Source: Prevotella veroralis DSM 19559 = JCM 6290 (lineage in GTDB: Bacteria; Bacteroidota; Bacteroidia; Bacteroidales; Bacteroidaceae). From it: DNA of 64,000 bases. Position 1 is the first letter of the stretch. Each line of letters opens with the position of its first letter. Shown here one piece after another: positions 27,826-43,107 of this stretch. Position numbers and translations under genes: made by a program. Location: the NCBI RefSeq assembly GCF_000377625.1, contig NZ_KB898337.1, positions 1-64,000 on the forward strand, in the 5' to 3' direction. A model generated the notes under the pieces. That model was not told where the DNA came from. It saw only the letters and a program-made list of their open reading frames with translations, and made no database searches.

Positions 27826-28158
27826 TTATGCTTCAACCTTACCATTGCCGAATGGAGCGATGGTGCGTGGTCCCTGCTCTTTTGGTTCGTGGCGGTCAAT
27901 CTTACCAAACTCTTTCTCGTAGCGTACTACATTATCCTGCAAAGCTGCAAGAAGACGAAGAGCATGCTCTGGAGCGATGATAACACGGCTCGTAACTGTA
28001 GCCTTTGGAACACCAGGAAGAAGTGTAGCAAAGTCGAGCACGAACTCTGAACTAGAGTGAGAGATTATCTGGAAGTTTGTATAAACACCACTAGCGATTT
28101 CTGGTGAGAGATCAATCTGCAACTGCTGTCCCTCTTGATTCTGATTGTTATTGTCCAT
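27826..28158 (-). CDS. DUF3467 family protein (110 aa)
   Basis: A small soluble protein. The core IDLSPEIASGVYTNFQIISH, then EFVLDFATLLPG and SRVIIAPEHALRLLAALQ, is the DUF3467 pattern. In many Bacteroidetes this gene lies close behind rpoC, so a link to transcription or growth is suspected, but its role is not established. I place the start at MDNNNQNQEGQQ; the frame is open 19 codons further but reads as spacer. Here a drug-efflux gene lies between it and rpoC. Confidence 0.88.
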   Translation of the reverse strand: MDNNNQNQEGQQLQIDLSPEIASGVYTNFQIISHSSSEFVLDFATLLPGVPKATVTSRVIIAPEHALRLLAALQDNVVRYEKEFGKIDRHEPKEQGPRTIAPFGNGKVEA

Positions 28159-28274
28159 TTTTATTAAAAGATTTAGATAAATAATCTGTTTGTATTGCTT
28201 GAATAATCCGAACAAGGCGAAGCGTTATCTACGACCTCTTTGCCCCATGCGGTCTAGCTTATGCAAAGGAAATA

Positions 28275-29657
28275 CTAATTGGCAATTATTTTGCCTGCCT
28301 CGGGCTCCATCTTTCCATATCCAATCAGCGCTATAAGTCCCACGATAGCGATCAATACAAATGATAGCTGATAATGTGCAAGCGAATGAGGATTGGCAGA
28401 GGTGGATGCTACAAATCTCAATGCCAATGCACCTAGACCGATACCCAATCCGGAGGCGAGCTGAAGGGTAGTGCTGTAAAGCGTATTGGCTGAAGACATC
28501 ATTTGTTGGGGTACGTCCATGTATGCCACCGTGTGAAGAGTGCTTAACTGTACCGAGCGGAAACAGCCCATCAAAAAGAGGCATATGATGATGGCGAAGA
28601 CGGGTGAAGAGGCCTTGAACAGTGCGCAGGCAGCTGTTGACAGCGAAAGCAACAGTGCGTTAAGGAACAGGATATACTTGATGCGCCAATGATGCATCAT
28701 CCATACGGTGAAAGGTTTGGTGGTGAGATTGCCCAGCATTAGCGAGAGTAGTAGCAAGCCGGAATGAAAGGCATTGAAATGTAGACCGTCTTGAAACAGT
28801 AACGGCAGCAGGAACGGGGCTGCACCGATAACCATCATCGACAGTGTGCCATAGATAATCGTTACCGAATAAGTGGGCACGCGCATTACGGAATAGTCTA
28901 TCAGCGGCAATGAGGCGTGCAGCGAATGGCGTATACCGAAAGCAAAGAGTAGTATACAGAGAAACAGCAGAATGAGGGGGCGCACGAAACTGGAAGCGTT
29001 GTTTCCCAACAGTTCAAGGCTGTACATCATGCCCGAAAGCGACAAGGCACTCAACAAGAAGTCAGATATGTCTAATTTACCCCGCTGTCTGTCTCCCGGC
29101 TGTTTAGGAATATATCTTATTGCCAGGACAAAGACGAGTAGCCCTACCGGAACATTCAGGAAGAATATCCAGTGCCACGAGAAGTAAGTGGCAAGAAATC
29201 CGCCTATGGGAGGACCGACAACGGGTGCAATAAGCCCTGGAGTGGTTATCCATGCGATGGCATTCACCAAATCGCGCTTGTCGCAGTTTTTTAATACAGC
29301 CAATCGCCCTACGGGCACCATTAGTGATCCGGCCATGCCTTGTATGAAACGTACAAAGGCAAACTGCGTCAGACTGTTACAGAGAGAGCACAGGACGGAC
29401 GTGCCGATAAATCCTAGAACTGCATAGGCGAACACCGAACGCGTGCCATACCTGTCGGCAATCCAACCGCTTACAGGGATAAATACCGCCAGCGAAATCA
29501 TATAGGACGTAATCCCGATGCTCATCCTGCCACTTTCCACACCGAAGTCTAAGGCCATTAATGGCAGAGCTGTCACCAAGGCGGTCGAGTCAATGTATTC
29601 CATGAAGAAAGCCACAGCTACGAGAGCTATGACAATCCGTGAGATATACTTTTTCAT
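28275..29657 (-). CDS. MFS drug efflux transporter, DHA2-like (460 aa)
   Basis: A polytopic proton-driven exporter of the inner membrane. Motif A is GWIADRYGTR after the second helix and motif C is GLIAPVVGPPIGGFLA in the fifth; the helix count of about 13-14 fits the DHA2 (EmrB/QacA) branch. The start is set at MKKYISRIVIALVAVAFF; 19 earlier codons overlap the promoter at 29685-29692. G+C and codon use (CTG, GCG, ACG) look higher than in the neighbours. Together with its place between DUF3467 and rpoC, genes that are usually adjacent, this suggests insertion by transfer. Substrates cannot be read from sequence. Confidence 0.85.
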   Translation of the reverse strand: MKKYISRIVIALVAVAFFMEYIDSTALVTALPLMALDFGVESGRMSIGITSYMISLAVFIPVSGWIADRYGTRSVFAYAVLGFIGTSVLCSLCNSLTQFAFVRFIQGMAGSLMVPVGRLAVLKNCDKRDLVNAIAWITTPGLIAPVVGPPIGGFLATYFSWHWIFFLNVPVGLLVFVLAIRYIPKQPGDRQRGKLDISDFLLSALSLSGMMYSLELLGNNASSFVRPLILLFLCILLFAFGIRHSLHASLPLIDYSVMRVPTYSVTIIYGTLSMMVIGAAPFLLPLLFQDGLHFNAFHSGLLLLSLMLGNLTTKPFTVWMMHHWRIKYILFLNALLLSLSTAACALFKASSPVFAIIICLFLMGCFRSVQLSTLHTVAYMDVPQQMMSSANTLYSTTLQLASGLGIGLGALALRFVASTSANPHSLAHYQLSFVLIAIVGLIALIGYGKMEPEAGKIIAN

Positions 29658-29684
29658 TTCCTTGCCTCTTTGTAAATTGCAATG

Positions 29685-29715
29685 CAAAGGTAATACATTC
29701 ATTGCACTTACCAAA
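29685..29715 (-). promoter_or_regulatory. promoter of the MFS efflux gene
   Basis: On the minus strand TTTG (29712-29715) and TACCTTTG (29685-29692) are 19 nt apart, an excellent match to the Bacteroidetes consensus, 28 nt before the MFS start. The gene therefore has its own promoter and does not depend on rpoC read-through. Confidence 0.7.
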
Positions 29716-29975
29716 ATCTTAACGCAATAGTTTTACACCAACACACGGAACCAATCACAAACCAATAGGTCAAAATAAAGATTCAACCTTGTCTCCGCAT
29801 CATTTATACCTATTATAATTACATTTCTAACCTATTCCAATTTAAATTAACCCTGTTCGCACTCTTTGTCTAATAGGTTTCTGCATTCTTTCTCACCAGT
29901 TCCCCATTTCTTTCTCATGCTTCTTGCGTCTTTTTTATCCGTATCTTTTATCAGGCTATCCTGATCAAATTTCAA

Positions 29976-30063
29976 TTTCAGCGTAGTGAAAAAACAATTT
30001 CAGCATAGTGAAAGAACAATTTCAGCGTAGTGAAAATATTCTTTCACTATGCTGAAATTATAA
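29976..30063. repeat. 22-bp periodic array A (4 units, last one inverted)
   Basis: Units lie at 29976-29997, 29998-30019, 30020-30041 and 30042-30063. The first three each begin TTTCAGCGTAGTGAAA or TTTCAGCATAGTGAAA; the fourth begins TTTCACTATGCTGAAA, the exact reverse complement of the second. Each core is itself a near-palindrome (TTTCA..TGAAA), so inversion keeps the 22-bp register. Unit 2 and unit 4 can form a 21-bp stem. The array is in the gap between the MFS promoter and the rpoC terminator. Confidence 0.85.
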
Positions 30064-30160
30064 TTTAGTACGTATAAAAAAGCAGGGGAAACTTCTGCCG
30101 TAACTCCTATTGCCGATTTTTTTGCATACAGTTTACCAGTGCGAAACAACCCTTAACTAA

Positions 30161-30198
30161 GAAAAAGGGATTCACAGCATAATGCCATGAATCCCTCT
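30161..30198 (-). terminator. terminator of the rplK-rpoC operon
   Basis: AGGGATTCA (30166-30174) pairs with TGAATCCCT (30188-30196). On the minus strand the stem is followed by a T-run (TTTTTC), so it ends the transcript that leaves rpoC 27 nt upstream. Confidence 0.85.
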
Positions 30199-30224
30199 TA
30201 TATTGATGTAATGAATGTTCTGAT

Positions 30225-34598
<4,374 letters not shown>

Positions 34599-34626
34599 GT
34601 TTTACTTCTATTATGGGGTGTACGTA

Positions 34627-37600
34627 TTAATCAAGTTTGATGCTTAGTCCGAGACCACGCAATTCGTGTAACAACACGTTAAGTGACTCTGGTATACCTG
34701 GTGTTGGCATTGGTTCGCCCTTAACGATAGCCTCATAAGCCTTAGAACGACCGACAACATCATCAGACTTGATTGTCAAAATCTCCTGAAGAACATGAGA
34801 TGCACCGAAAGCCTCAATAGCCCAAACCTCCATCTCTCCGAAACGCTGACCACCAAATTGTGCTTTACCACCAAGTGGTTGTTGGGTAATCAGTGAGTAC
34901 GGACCGATACTACGAGCGTGCATCTTATCCTCTACCATGTGACCGAGCTTCAAGAAGTAAGTGATACCAACAGTTGCTGGTTGATCAAACTTCTCACCGG
35001 TCTCACCATCATAGATATATGTAGAGCAAAGGTTAGGTAAGCCAGCCTTATCTGTCCACTCCTTCAAGTCTGAAAGTTTAGCACCATCAAAAATTGGAGT
35101 AGCGAACTTAACACCTAACTTACGACCTGCTGCACCAAGGATGGCCTCGAATATCTGACCAAGGTTCATACGAGATGGCACACCCATTGGGTTCAATACC
35201 AAGTCTACAGGACGACCATCCTCAAGGAATGGCATATCCTCGGTACGTACAACCTTAGAAACAATACCCTTGTTACCGTGACGACCAGCAAGTTTATCAC
35301 CAACTTGAATCTTACGTTTCTTTGCTATGTAAACCTTAGCCATCTGAAGTACACCTGATGGGAGCTCATCGCCAATGGTAATAGCAAACTTCTTACGCTT
35401 CAATTCAGCATCCATCTGCTTATACTTGCGGATGAAGTTCATAATTAACTTCTGGATCAAGAGGTTGGTATGTTCGTCATCTGTCCAACCATTCGATTGG
35501 ATTCCCTCATAATCAAGGTTCTTCAGAGCAGCAGCTGTAAACTTACTACCCTTTGTGATGATTTCTGCATCAGAATAATCTTTAACCCCCTCTGATATCT
35601 TATCTTCCGTCAACTCAAGTAACTTATCAACCAAAAGGTCTTTCAAGTCATTTACCTTTGCCTCTTGCTCTTCATCAATCTTAGCAAGAGTTACCTTATC
35701 TTGACGCTTACTCTCACGCGTCTTAATAGCACGTGCAAAGAGTTTCTTATCGATAACGACACCACTCAATGAAGGGTTAGCCTTCAGGGAAGAATCCTTC
35801 ACATCGCCAGCCTTATCACCAAAGATAGCACGAAGGAGCTTCTCTTCAGGAGAAGGATCGCTCTCACCCTTAGGTGAAATCTTACCAATCATAATATCGC
35901 CTGGTTCTACACGAGCACCAACACGAATAATACCATTATCATCAAGATCCTTTGTTGCTTCTTCACTTACGTTAGGGATATCTGACGTAAACTCTTCTAC
36001 ACCACGCTTCGTCTCACGTACCTCAAGAGAATACTCATCAACATGTACAGAAGTCAATACGTCTTCACGTACCATACGCTCAGAGATAACGACAGCATCC
36101 TCATAGTTATAACCCTTCCAAGGCATGTAAGCAACAAGGAGGTTACGACCTAAGGCTAACTCGCCATTCTCTGTAGCATATCCTTCGGTAAGAATATCAC
36201 CTTTCTTTACACGCTGTCCCTTATCACAAATAGGACGGAGGTCTACTACCATATTCTGGTTAGTACGACGGAACTTTGGAATGCGATATTCTTTTAATGC
36301 TGGTTCGAAACTTACGAACTCTTCATCTTCTGTACGATCGTAAAGGATACGGATAGTTGTTGCATCAACATATTCGATTACACCTTCACCTTCAGCCATA
36401 ATCATCGTACGTGAATCCTCACATACCTGTTTCTCAAGACCTGTACCAACAATCGGAGCATCGTTATGAAGCAATGGAACAGCCTGACGCATCATGTTAC
36501 ATCCCATCAACGCACGGTGACCATCATCGTGCTCCAAGAAAGGAATAAGACCAGCAGACACAGAGGCAATCTGTTGTGGAGAGACATCTATCAAGTCAAC
36601 AGAGTCTGGACTAACAACAGGATAATCTGCATCCTGACGACACTTTACGGTGTCACGAACGAATGTACCATCATCATTCAATGGTGCATTACCCTGTCCG
36701 ATAATCTTGTCTTCTTCTTCTTCTGCTGTCAAGAATACAACATCCTTGTTATCCATATCAACCTTAGAGTCATGTACACGACGATAAGGTGTCACGATGA
36801 AACCAAGATCATTAATCTTAGCATACATACAAAGAGAAGATATCAAACCAATGTTAGGTCCTTCAGGAGACTCAATTGGACAAAGACGACCATAGTGAGT
36901 ATAGTGAACGTCACGAACCTCAAAACCTGCACGCTCTCGGGAAAGTCCACCAGGACCTAACGCAGAAAGACGACGCTTATGTGTTACCTCTGCCAATGGG
37001 TTAGTCTGATCCATAAACTGGCTCAGAGGATTAGTACCAAAGAAAGAATTTATAACACTTGAAATTGTCTTCGCATTGATCAAATCAGTTGGCTGGAACA
37101 CTTCACTATCACGAACATTCATACGTTCACGGATAGTACGGTTCATACGTGCAAGACCAATTGAGAATTGATTAGCCAATTGCTCACCGATGGTACGTAC
37201 ACGACGATTTGACAAGTGGTCAATATCATCAACGGTTGCATTTGAGTTGACTAGACTGATGAGATATTTGATAATCTCAACGATATCGTCTTTTGTCAAC
37301 ACGCGTGTGTCCATATCCGTATTCAGATTCAACTTCTTGTTGATACGATAGCGACCAACTTCACCGAGGTCATAACGCTTATCAGAGAAGAACAGATTTT
37401 GGAAAACTTCACGTGCACTTGCATCATCTGCTGCATCAGCGTTACGAAGCTGACGATAGATATAATTTACAGCTTCTATCTCTGAGTGACTAGGATCCTT
37501 TGCAAGTGTGTTGAAAATGATAGAATACTTATTTGCAGCATCCTCATCCTTATGAAGCAAGATTGTTGACACAGAACTATCAAGAATCTCATCAACGTTC

Positions 37601-38436
37601 TCCTCTGTAATGATTGTCTCACGTTCAACAACGACCTTATTACGTTCGATAGATACAACTTCACCTGTATCCTCATCTACGAAGTCTTCAGTCCACGTCT
37701 TCATAACGTTACCAGCAATCTTACGACCAATAGCAGCCTTCATATTCTTCTTATTAACCTTAATCTCCTCACAAAGATCAAAGATCTGAAGAATGTCACG
37801 ATCAGACTCATAACCTATAGCACGTAACATCGTAGTTACAGGTAACTTCTTCTTACGATCAATATAAGCATACATGACATTGTTAATGTCTGTTGCAAAT
37901 TCTATCCAAGAACCTTTAAATGGGATGATACGCGCACTATATAAGACCGTACCATTCGCATGAACACCCTGACCAAAGAATACACCTGGAGAACGATGTA
38001 ACTGAGAAACAACGACACGCTCAGCACCATTGATAACAAAAGTACCATTGCTAGTCATGTATGGAATTGTACCCAAGAATACATCCTGAATAAATGTACC
38101 AAAATCCTCATGATCTGGATCTGTACAATACAGCTTCATCTTAGCCTTTAAAGGTACGCTATAGGTTAAGCCACGCTCAAGACATTCTTCAATAGTATAT
38201 CTTGGTGGGTCAACATAGTAATCCAGGAACTCAAGGACGAAATTATTACGCGTGTCTGTAATAGGGAAGTTCTCTGCGAACACCTTATACAAACCGTCAT
38301 TCTTGCGTTCCTCAGGCGGAGTGTCCAGCTGCAAGAAGTCACGGAAAGACTTCAATTGCACATCGAGGAAATCCGGATATGGATATGGATTTTTAACGCT
38401 GGCGAAATTTACTCTGGGTTTATTATCTAATGCCAT
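34627..38436 (-). CDS. rpoB: DNA-directed RNA polymerase subunit beta
   Basis: The beta subunit forms the RNA channel and the rifampicin pocket. The pocket segment [20 protein letters not shown] and then [20 protein letters not shown] shows the wild-type residues at the usual resistance positions. The C-terminal part has the conserved [18 protein letters not shown]. The length of 1269 aa is normal for the phylum. A terminator-like hairpin separates it from rplL. Confidence 0.98.
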   Translation of the reverse strand: MALDNKPRVNFASVKNPYPYPDFLDVQLKSFRDFLQLDTPPEERKNDGLYKVFAENFPITDTRNNFVLEFLDYYVDPPRYTIEECLERGLTYSVPLKAKMKLYCTDPDHEDFGTFIQDVFLGTIPYMTSNGTFVINGAERVVVSQLHRSPGVFFGQGVHANGTVLYSARIIPFKGSWIEFATDINNVMYAYIDRKKKLPVTTMLRAIGYESDRDILQIFDLCEEIKVNKKNMKAAIGRKIAGNVMKTWTEDFVDEDTGEVVSIERNKVVVERETIITEENVDEILDSSVSTILLHKDEDAANKYSIIFNTLAKDPSHSEIEAVNYIYRQLRNADAADDASAREVFQNLFFSDKRYDLGEVGRYRINKKLNLNTDMDTRVLTKDDIVEIIKYLISLVNSNATVDDIDHLSNRRVRTIGEQLANQFSIGLARMNRTIRERMNVRDSEVFQPTDLINAKTISSVINSFFGTNPLSQFMDQTNPLAEVTHKRRLSALGPGGLSRERAGFEVRDVHYTHYGRLCPIESPEGPNIGLISSLCMYAKINDLGFIVTPYRRVHDSKVDMDNKDVVFLTAEEEEDKIIGQGNAPLNDDGTFVRDTVKCRQDADYPVVSPDSVDLIDVSPQQIASVSAGLIPFLEHDDGHRALMGCNMMRQAVPLLHNDAPIVGTGLEKQVCEDSRTMIMAEGEGVIEYVDATTIRILYDRTEDEEFVSFEPALKEYRIPKFRRTNQNMVVDLRPICDKGQRVKKGDILTEGYATENGELALGRNLLVAYMPWKGYNYEDAVVISERMVREDVLTSVHVDEYSLEVRETKRGVEEFTSDIPNVSEEATKDLDDNGIIRVGARVEPGDIMIGKISPKGESDPSPEEKLLRAIFGDKAGDVKDSSLKANPSLSGVVIDKKLFARAIKTRESKRQDKVTLAKIDEEQEAKVNDLKDLLVDKLLELTEDKISEGVKDYSDAEIITKGSKFTAAALKNLDYEGIQSNGWTDDEHTNLLIQKLIMNFIRKYKQMDAELKRKKFAITIGDELPSGVLQMAKVYIAKKRKIQVGDKLAGRHGNKGIVSKVVRTEDMPFLEDGRPVDLVLNPMGVPSRMNLGQIFEAILGAAGRKLGVKFATPIFDGAKLSDLKEWTDKAGLPNLCSTYIYDGETGEKFDQPATVGITYFLKLGHMVEDKMHARSIGPYSLITQQPLGGKAQFGGQRFGEMEVWAIEAFGASHVLQEILTIKSDDVVGRSKAYEAIVKGEPMPTPGIPESLNVLLHELRGLGLSIKLD

Positions 38437-38521
38437 AAACTGAAATTAAATATTCGAATATTTAAAGTCCACGACGGACTAAAAGCGTGATTAAATATCT
38501 CACGGATGTGCCAAAAGACAC

Positions 38522-38562
38522 AAAAAGGTTAGGACTCACCTACTTGGTAAATCCTAACCAAA
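38522..38562 (-). terminator. attenuator-type hairpin between rplL and rpoB
   Basis: GGTTAGGA (38527-38534) pairs with TCCTAACC (38552-38559); on the minus strand it is followed by TTTTTGTG. It lies inside the operon, so it should be a partial terminator that lowers rpoBC relative to the ribosomal genes, as known for the rplL-rpoB gap of E. coli. Confidence 0.7.
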
Positions 38563-38590
38563 TTATATTAAATATAAGAATGAAGTAAAA

Positions 38591-38968
38591 TTACTTCAAT
38601 TCTACCTTAGCACCTTCAGCCTCGATAGTCTTCTTCAAGTTCTCAGCTTCAGCCTTAGCCATACCCTCCTTCAAAGTAGAAGGAGCACCATCAACGAGAT
38701 CTTTAGCTTCCTTCAAACCGAGACCACAAGCCTCCTTAACAGCCTTAACTACCTTAAGCTTATTAGCACCAGCTTCAACGAGAACTACGTCAAACTCTGA
38801 CTTTTCCTCAGCACCACCAGCTGCACCACCAGCAGCAGGACCAGCAACAGCAACAGCTGCAGCTGCAGGCTCAATACCATACTCGTCCTTGAGGACAGTT
38901 GCCAACTCATTTACTTCCTTAACAGTAAGGTTTACTAACTCTTCTGCAATAGCTTTTACGTCTGCCAT
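38591..38968 (-). CDS. rplL: 50S ribosomal protein L7/L12
   Basis: L7/L12 forms the flexible stalk that recruits translation factors. The N-terminal dimer helix ([20 protein letters not shown]), Ala/Gly hinge ([16 protein letters not shown]) and the C-terminal factor-binding domain ([20 protein letters not shown]) are all present in 125 aa. It is 62 nt behind rplJ. Confidence 0.97.
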   Translation of the reverse strand: MADVKAIAEELVNLTVKEVNELATVLKDEYGIEPAAAAVAVAGPAAGGAAGGAEEKSEFDVVLVEAGANKLKVVKAVKEACGLGLKEAKDLVDGAPSTLKEGMAKAEAENLKKTIEAEGAKVELK

Positions 38969-39030
38969 TTTATTCTAACTTTTTAATTTTTTGTTCTAAA
39001 AATAATATATCTTTGACTTTATTAGATTTC

Positions 39031-39549
39031 TTACTCAGCACGCTCACCTAAAGTCTTAAGTACACCATGAATAGTGCCAGCGCCTGACTGGAGAGCAGAA
39101 ACAACGTTCTTGGCAGGAGATTGTAGCAATGCAACAACATCAGCAATAACTTCGTTCTTACTCTTGAGAGCTGCAAGTTCTTCGAGCTTATCTGCACCAA
39201 TAAATAGAGTTTCCTCTACATAAGCTGCCTTTAGAGCAGGAATAGCTTCTTTCTTATACTCTTTCAACAGTTTAGCTGGTACATTTGCAGTATGAGCAAA
39301 CATAACTGCAGTATTACCTTTCAAAGAACCATACAGTGGTTCAAAATCTACATCTGAAGCTTCAAAAGCCTTGTGAAGAAGAGTATTCTTCACTACGACC
39401 ATATTGATCTCGCTCTTAAAGCACTTACGGCGAAGTGAACTTGTAGCCTCAGCGTTCAAACCAGTTACATCAACTAGATAGAAATGAGGGAAGTTCTTCA
39501 ACTTCTCACCGAGTTCAGCGATAATTGTATCTTTTACTTCTTTCTTCAT
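39031..39549 (-). CDS. rplJ: 50S ribosomal protein L10
   Basis: L10 anchors the L7/L12 dimers to the ribosome. MKKEVKDTIIAELGEKLKNF and NMVVVKNTLLHKAFE mark the globular part; the C-terminal helix (VADVVALLQSPAKNVVSALQ) is the stalk base. The gap to rplA is only 18 nt, so the long leader found before rplJ in E. coli is missing. Confidence 0.96.
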   Translation of the reverse strand: MKKEVKDTIIAELGEKLKNFPHFYLVDVTGLNAEATSSLRRKCFKSEINMVVVKNTLLHKAFEASDVDFEPLYGSLKGNTAVMFAHTANVPAKLLKEYKKEAIPALKAAYVEETLFIGADKLEELAALKSKNEVIADVVALLQSPAKNVVSALQSGAGTIHGVLKTLGERAE

Positions 39550-39567
39550 TGTACAAAACTTTTAGAG

Positions 39568-40260
39568 TTATTCAGCTGATTTAGGATCAATCTTGACACC
39601 CTTACTCATTGTGCTAGAAATAAAGATACTCTTGATATATGTACCTTTAGCAGCAGCAGGCTTCAGCTTGATAACGGTAGAGATAAACTCTTTCGCATTA
39701 CCATAAATCTGCTCAGCAGTCATACTAACCTTGCCAATTGATGTGTGGATAATACCAGCCTTATCAACCTTAAAGTCAATCTTACCCTGCTTTACTTCCT
39801 TCACTGCCTTAGCAACATCCATTGTCACAGTACCACTCTTTGGGTTTGGCATCAATCCACGAGGACCAAGTACACGACCTAAAGGACCTAACTTACCCAT
39901 GCATGATGGCATAGTGATGATGACATCAACATCAGTCCATCCACCCTTTATCTTCTCAACATATTCGTCGAGACCAACGTAATCAGCACCAGCTTCCTTA
40001 GCGGCAGCTTCCTGATCAGGAGTACAGAGACAGAGAACACGTGTCACCTTACCTGTACCATTTGGTAATGACACAACGCCACGAACCATTTGGTTAGCTT
40101 TACGTGGGTCAACACCAAGGCGAACATCAACATCTACAGAAGCATCAAACTTAGTTGTAGTAATTTCCTTAACCAACTTAGCTGCTTCAGCTAATGTGTA
40201 TGCTTTCCCTGCTTCAACCTTCTCAGCGACTGATTTCTGATTTTTTGTCAGTTTACTCAT
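39568..40260 (-). CDS. rplA: 50S ribosomal protein L1
   Basis: L1 forms the mobile stalk at the E site. The 230-aa protein has [20 protein letters not shown] near the start and [20 protein letters not shown] in the second domain. It follows rplK by 20 nt. In E. coli it represses the L11 operon; no site could be identified. Confidence 0.97.
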   Translation of the reverse strand: MSKLTKNQKSVAEKVEAGKAYTLAEAAKLVKEITTTKFDASVDVDVRLGVDPRKANQMVRGVVSLPNGTGKVTRVLCLCTPDQEAAAKEAGADYVGLDEYVEKIKGGWTDVDVIITMPSCMGKLGPLGRVLGPRGLMPNPKSGTVTMDVAKAVKEVKQGKIDFKVDKAGIIHTSIGKVSMTAEQIYGNAKEFISTVIKLKPAAAKGTYIKSIFISSTMSKGVKIDPKSAE

Positions 40261-40280
40261 TTTTACTTTTGAAGTTTAAA

Positions 40281-40721
40281 TTATTTACCAGGGAAGTCCC
40301 CTTTTACAGTGATACCCATACTACGAGCAGTACCAGCAATCAGTTTCATCGCACTTTCTACTGTGAAGCAGTTAAGATCAGGCATCTTATCTTCTGCAAT
40401 CGCCTTTATCTGCTCCCAAGTTACGGATGCAACCTTCTTGCGGTTTGGCTCACCAGATCCGCCTTTTACTTTAGCAGCCTCCATAAGCTGTACAGCAGCA
40501 GGAGGAGTCTTGATAATAAAGCTAAAAGACTTATCGTTGTAGTAAGTAATTACGACTGGAAGAACTTTACCAGCCTTGTCCTGGGTACGGGCGTTGAACT
40601 CCTTGCAGAATCCCATAATATTGATACCCTTAGAACCCAATGCAGGACCTACAGGGGGGGATGGATTTGCAGCGCCACCTTTAATCTGTAATTTGATTAA
40701 TCCAGCTACTTCTTTAGCCAT
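40281..40721 (-). CDS. rplK: 50S ribosomal protein L11
   Basis: L11 lies at the GTPase centre. The Pro-rich N-terminal domain ([20 protein letters not shown]) and the C-terminal rRNA-binding domain ([20 protein letters not shown]) are complete in 146 aa. It follows nusG by 57 nt. Confidence 0.97.
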   Translation of the reverse strand: MAKEVAGLIKLQIKGGAANPSPPVGPALGSKGINIMGFCKEFNARTQDKAGKVLPVVITYYNDKSFSFIIKTPPAAVQLMEAAKVKGGSGEPNRKKVASVTWEQIKAIAEDKMPDLNCFTVESAMKLIAGTARSMGITVKGDFPGK

Positions 40722-40778
40722 TTTCTTGTTAATATTAAAAATTAAACTATAAAAGACAAAATAGTATCCGTAACAATA

Positions 40779-41324
40779 CTACTCTTCTTTTGCGACTTGC
40801 ATAAAACTTAACTCCAATGGGTTTTGGCGACCAAAGATCATAACCATTACTTTCAACTTATGCTTCTCAGCATTCATCTCCTCGATGACACCATGGAAAC
40901 CACTGAAAGGACCATCAGTAACCTTAACAGTCTCACCAACCTCATACGGAACATCCTGAACTTCATCAAGTTCTGTTTCTTCCACGTTACCAAGTAAACG
41001 ATTAATATCTGCTTGGCGAACTGGAGAAGGCTCAGACATACCTCCGAGGAACCCCAATACATTAGGCATGAAACGTAACGTAGAAGCTACGTCTGGAGTC
41101 ATGTTGGCTTGAACAAGCACGTAGCCAGGAAGACTTAGTTTCTCTTTGACAACGCGTTTGCCATTACGCAAAGTTGCGTGTTTCTCCATTGGCAATAAAA
41201 CCTCGAAAACACGCTCAGCAAGCTTATCGTTCTGTCGTAGTTGAGCATCGATATATTCTTTTACCTTTGCCTCTTTACCACTGACAGCCCGAAGAACATA
41301 CCATTTCTTTTCTGTATCAGCCAT
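40779..41324 (-). CDS. nusG: transcription termination/antitermination protein NusG
   Basis: NusG binds elongating RNA polymerase and links it to the ribosome or Rho. The NGN domain ([20 protein letters not shown], later [11 protein letters not shown]) and the C-terminal KOW domain ([20 protein letters not shown]) are clear. The length of 181 aa is normal. It follows secE by 11 nt. Confidence 0.96.
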   Translation of the reverse strand: MADTEKKWYVLRAVSGKEAKVKEYIDAQLRQNDKLAERVFEVLLPMEKHATLRNGKRVVKEKLSLPGYVLVQANMTPDVASTLRFMPNVLGFLGGMSEPSPVRQADINRLLGNVEETELDEVQDVPYEVGETVKVTDGPFSGFHGVIEEMNAEKHKLKVMVMIFGRQNPLELSFMQVAKEE

Positions 41325-41335
41325 TTTCTAATGAA

Positions 41336-41527
41336 TTAACTCGGATATACAAAATCCATCACATGTTGGAAAACAAAATCCATAGCAAACACTACCAATG
41401 CAATGACAAGGGAAGCAGATAAAACAACCATTGCACTATGTGTAAGCTGAGCACGCGATGGCCATGTAGTCTTATGCGCAAGTTCGTCGTAGCAAGCCTT
41501 GCAATAATTAACTATCTTCTTAAACAT
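41336..41527 (-). CDS. secE: preprotein translocase subunit SecE (63 aa)
   Basis: A one-helix SecE: an amphipathic start (FKKIVNYCKACYDELAHKTT), the conserved WPSRAQLTHS hinge and one membrane helix (VLSASLVIALVVFAMDFVF). It clamps SecY in the membrane. The start is the ATG at 41527 (MFKKIVNY); the frame continues upstream, but only through the tRNA-Trp gene. Confidence 0.95.
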   Translation of the reverse strand: MFKKIVNYCKACYDELAHKTTWPSRAQLTHSAMVVLSASLVIALVVFAMDFVFQHVMDFVYPS

Positions 41528-41544
41528 AAAATCTTCTCTTTTCG

Positions 41545-41617
41545 CACGGGTTGAAGGGCTCGAACCCTCGACACCTGGTTTTGGAGACCAGTGCTCTACC
41601 AACTGAGCTAAACCCGT
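41545..41617 (-). tRNA. tRNA-Trp (anticodon CCA)
   Basis: The minus strand folds into a full cloverleaf: acceptor ACGGGTT with AACCCGT, D loop TTGGTAGAGC, anticodon loop CTCCAAA between CTGGT and ACCAG, and GGTTCGAGC in the T arm. It lies between tuf and secE, where it is found in many bacteria. CCA is not encoded. Confidence 0.95.
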
Positions 41618-41672
41618 AAATAAATTCCCGAGCCCGAAGACTCGGGAACTATTTATGATGTAAATCTACGAC

Positions 41673-42869
41673 TTACTTAATATCATCGAGGATTGCTGTA
41701 ATCTGACCAGAACCTACTGTACGACCACCCTCACGGATAGCAAAACGAAGACCCTCGTTCAAAGCAACCTTGTAGATCAACTCTACTTCGATTTCAACGT
41801 TATCACCAGGCATTACCATCTCAACACCCTCTGGCAACTTGATTTCACCAGTACAATCCATTGTACGGAGGTAGAACTGTGGACGATACTTGTTACCGAA
41901 TGGTGTGTGACGACCACCCTCTTCTTTCTTCAATACATAGATAGATGCCTTGAAGTGATCGTGAGGAGTAATAGCTCCTGGGTGTACAACAACCATACCA
42001 CGCTTAACTTCAGCCTTATCAATACCACGGAGAAGAAGACCTACGTTATCACCAGCCTGACCTTGTGCGAGGTTCTTACGGAACATCTCAACACCAGTGA
42101 TTACAGACTTCTTGTCCTCACCAAGACCGAGCAACTGAACCTCATCGCCTACCTTACATACACCAGTCTCAATACGACCAGTAGCAACAGTACCACGACC
42201 TGTGATAGAGAATACATCCTCAACAGGCATCAAGAAAGGCTTATCAACCTCACGCTCTGGCTCTTGAATCCAAGTATCAACAGTGTCCATGAGCTGCATT
42301 ACAGAGTCAACCCACTTCTCTACACCGTTCAAAGCACCAAGTGCAGAACCACGGATAATTGGAGTATCCTCTTCATAACCATACTGCTCAAGGATTTCGC
42401 GAACCTCCATTTCAACGAGGTCAAGCATCTCCTCGTCGTCAACCATATCACACTTATTCAAGAAAACAACCAAACGAGGTACGTTTACCTGACGAGCGAG
42501 CAATACGTGCTCACGAGTCTGTGGCATAGGACCATCAGTAGCAGCTACAACCAAGATAGCACCATCCATCTGTGCAGCACCAGTAACCATGTTCTTTACA
42601 TAGTCAGCGTGACCTGGACAGTCTACGTGTGCATAGTGACGTTTAGCTGTTTCGTACTCAATATGAGCAGAGTTAATGGTGATACCACGCTCTTTCTCTT
42701 CAGGAGCATTATCAATCTGATCGAAAGACTTAACATCCTCAGAACCAAAGCCCTTCTCATGAAGAACCTTTGAGATTGCTGCAGTAAGAGTGGTCTTACC
42801 GTGGTCAACGTGACCAATAGTACCAATGTTTACATGCGGTTTGGTACGCACGAATTCTTCTTTAGCCAT
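41673..42869 (-). CDS. tuf: translation elongation factor Tu
   Basis: EF-Tu carries aminoacyl-tRNA to the ribosome. G1 is GHVDHGKTT, the switch has [14 protein letters not shown]3 is DCPGHADY and G4 is NKCD. Domains II and III follow to 398 aa. It is the only tuf in this window and is placed in the tRNA-tuf-secE cluster instead of the str operon. The 867-nt + strand frame opposite it (41907-42773) is a codon-bias shadow. Confidence 0.98.
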   Translation of the reverse strand: MAKEEFVRTKPHVNIGTIGHVDHGKTTLTAAISKVLHEKGFGSEDVKSFDQIDNAPEEKERGITINSAHIEYETAKRHYAHVDCPGHADYVKNMVTGAAQMDGAILVVAATDGPMPQTREHVLLARQVNVPRLVVFLNKCDMVDDEEMLDLVEMEVREILEQYGYEEDTPIIRGSALGALNGVEKWVDSVMQLMDTVDTWIQEPEREVDKPFLMPVEDVFSITGRGTVATGRIETGVCKVGDEVQLLGLGEDKKSVITGVEMFRKNLAQGQAGDNVGLLLRGIDKAEVKRGMVVVHPGAITPHDHFKASIYVLKKEEGGRHTPFGNKYRPQFYLRTMDCTGEIKLPEGVEMVMPGDNVEIEVELIYKVALNEGLRFAIREGGRTVGSGQITAILDDIK

Positions 42870-42938
42870 AGCTTTTCTTATTTAATATTAAATGAATAAT
42901 CTGCGTTTTTGTTATACTCACTTAGAAAAATATAGTAG

Positions 42939-43010
<72 letters not shown>

Positions 43011-43020
43011 AAAACCATAG

Positions 43021-43093
43021 AGCGGAAAACGGGGCTCAAACCCGCGACCCCCAGCTTGGAAGGCTAGTGCTCTATCAACTGAGCTATTTCCGC
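43021..43093 (-). tRNA. tRNA-Gly (anticodon TCC)
   Basis: Minus strand: acceptor GCGGAAA with TTTCCGC, D arm GCTCAGTTGATAGAGC, anticodon loop CTTCCAA, T arm with GGTTTGAGC. It lies 10 nt before tRNA-Thr(GGT). Confidence 0.94.
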
Positions 43094-43107
43094 AAATAAC
43101 ATTTGAG

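Noticed and set aside
28225..28584. 119-codon minus-strand frame overlapping the end of the MFS gene
   Set aside because: Mostly inside the MFS gene in another frame; Cys/Arg-rich random-looking translation.
41336..41602. 88-aa version of SecE
   Set aside because: The first 25 codons run through the tRNA-Trp gene; the family start is the ATG at 41527.
41907..42773. 288-codon + strand frame opposite tuf
   Set aside because: Long antisense frames are common opposite highly biased genes; the translation has no family-like features and tuf is certain.
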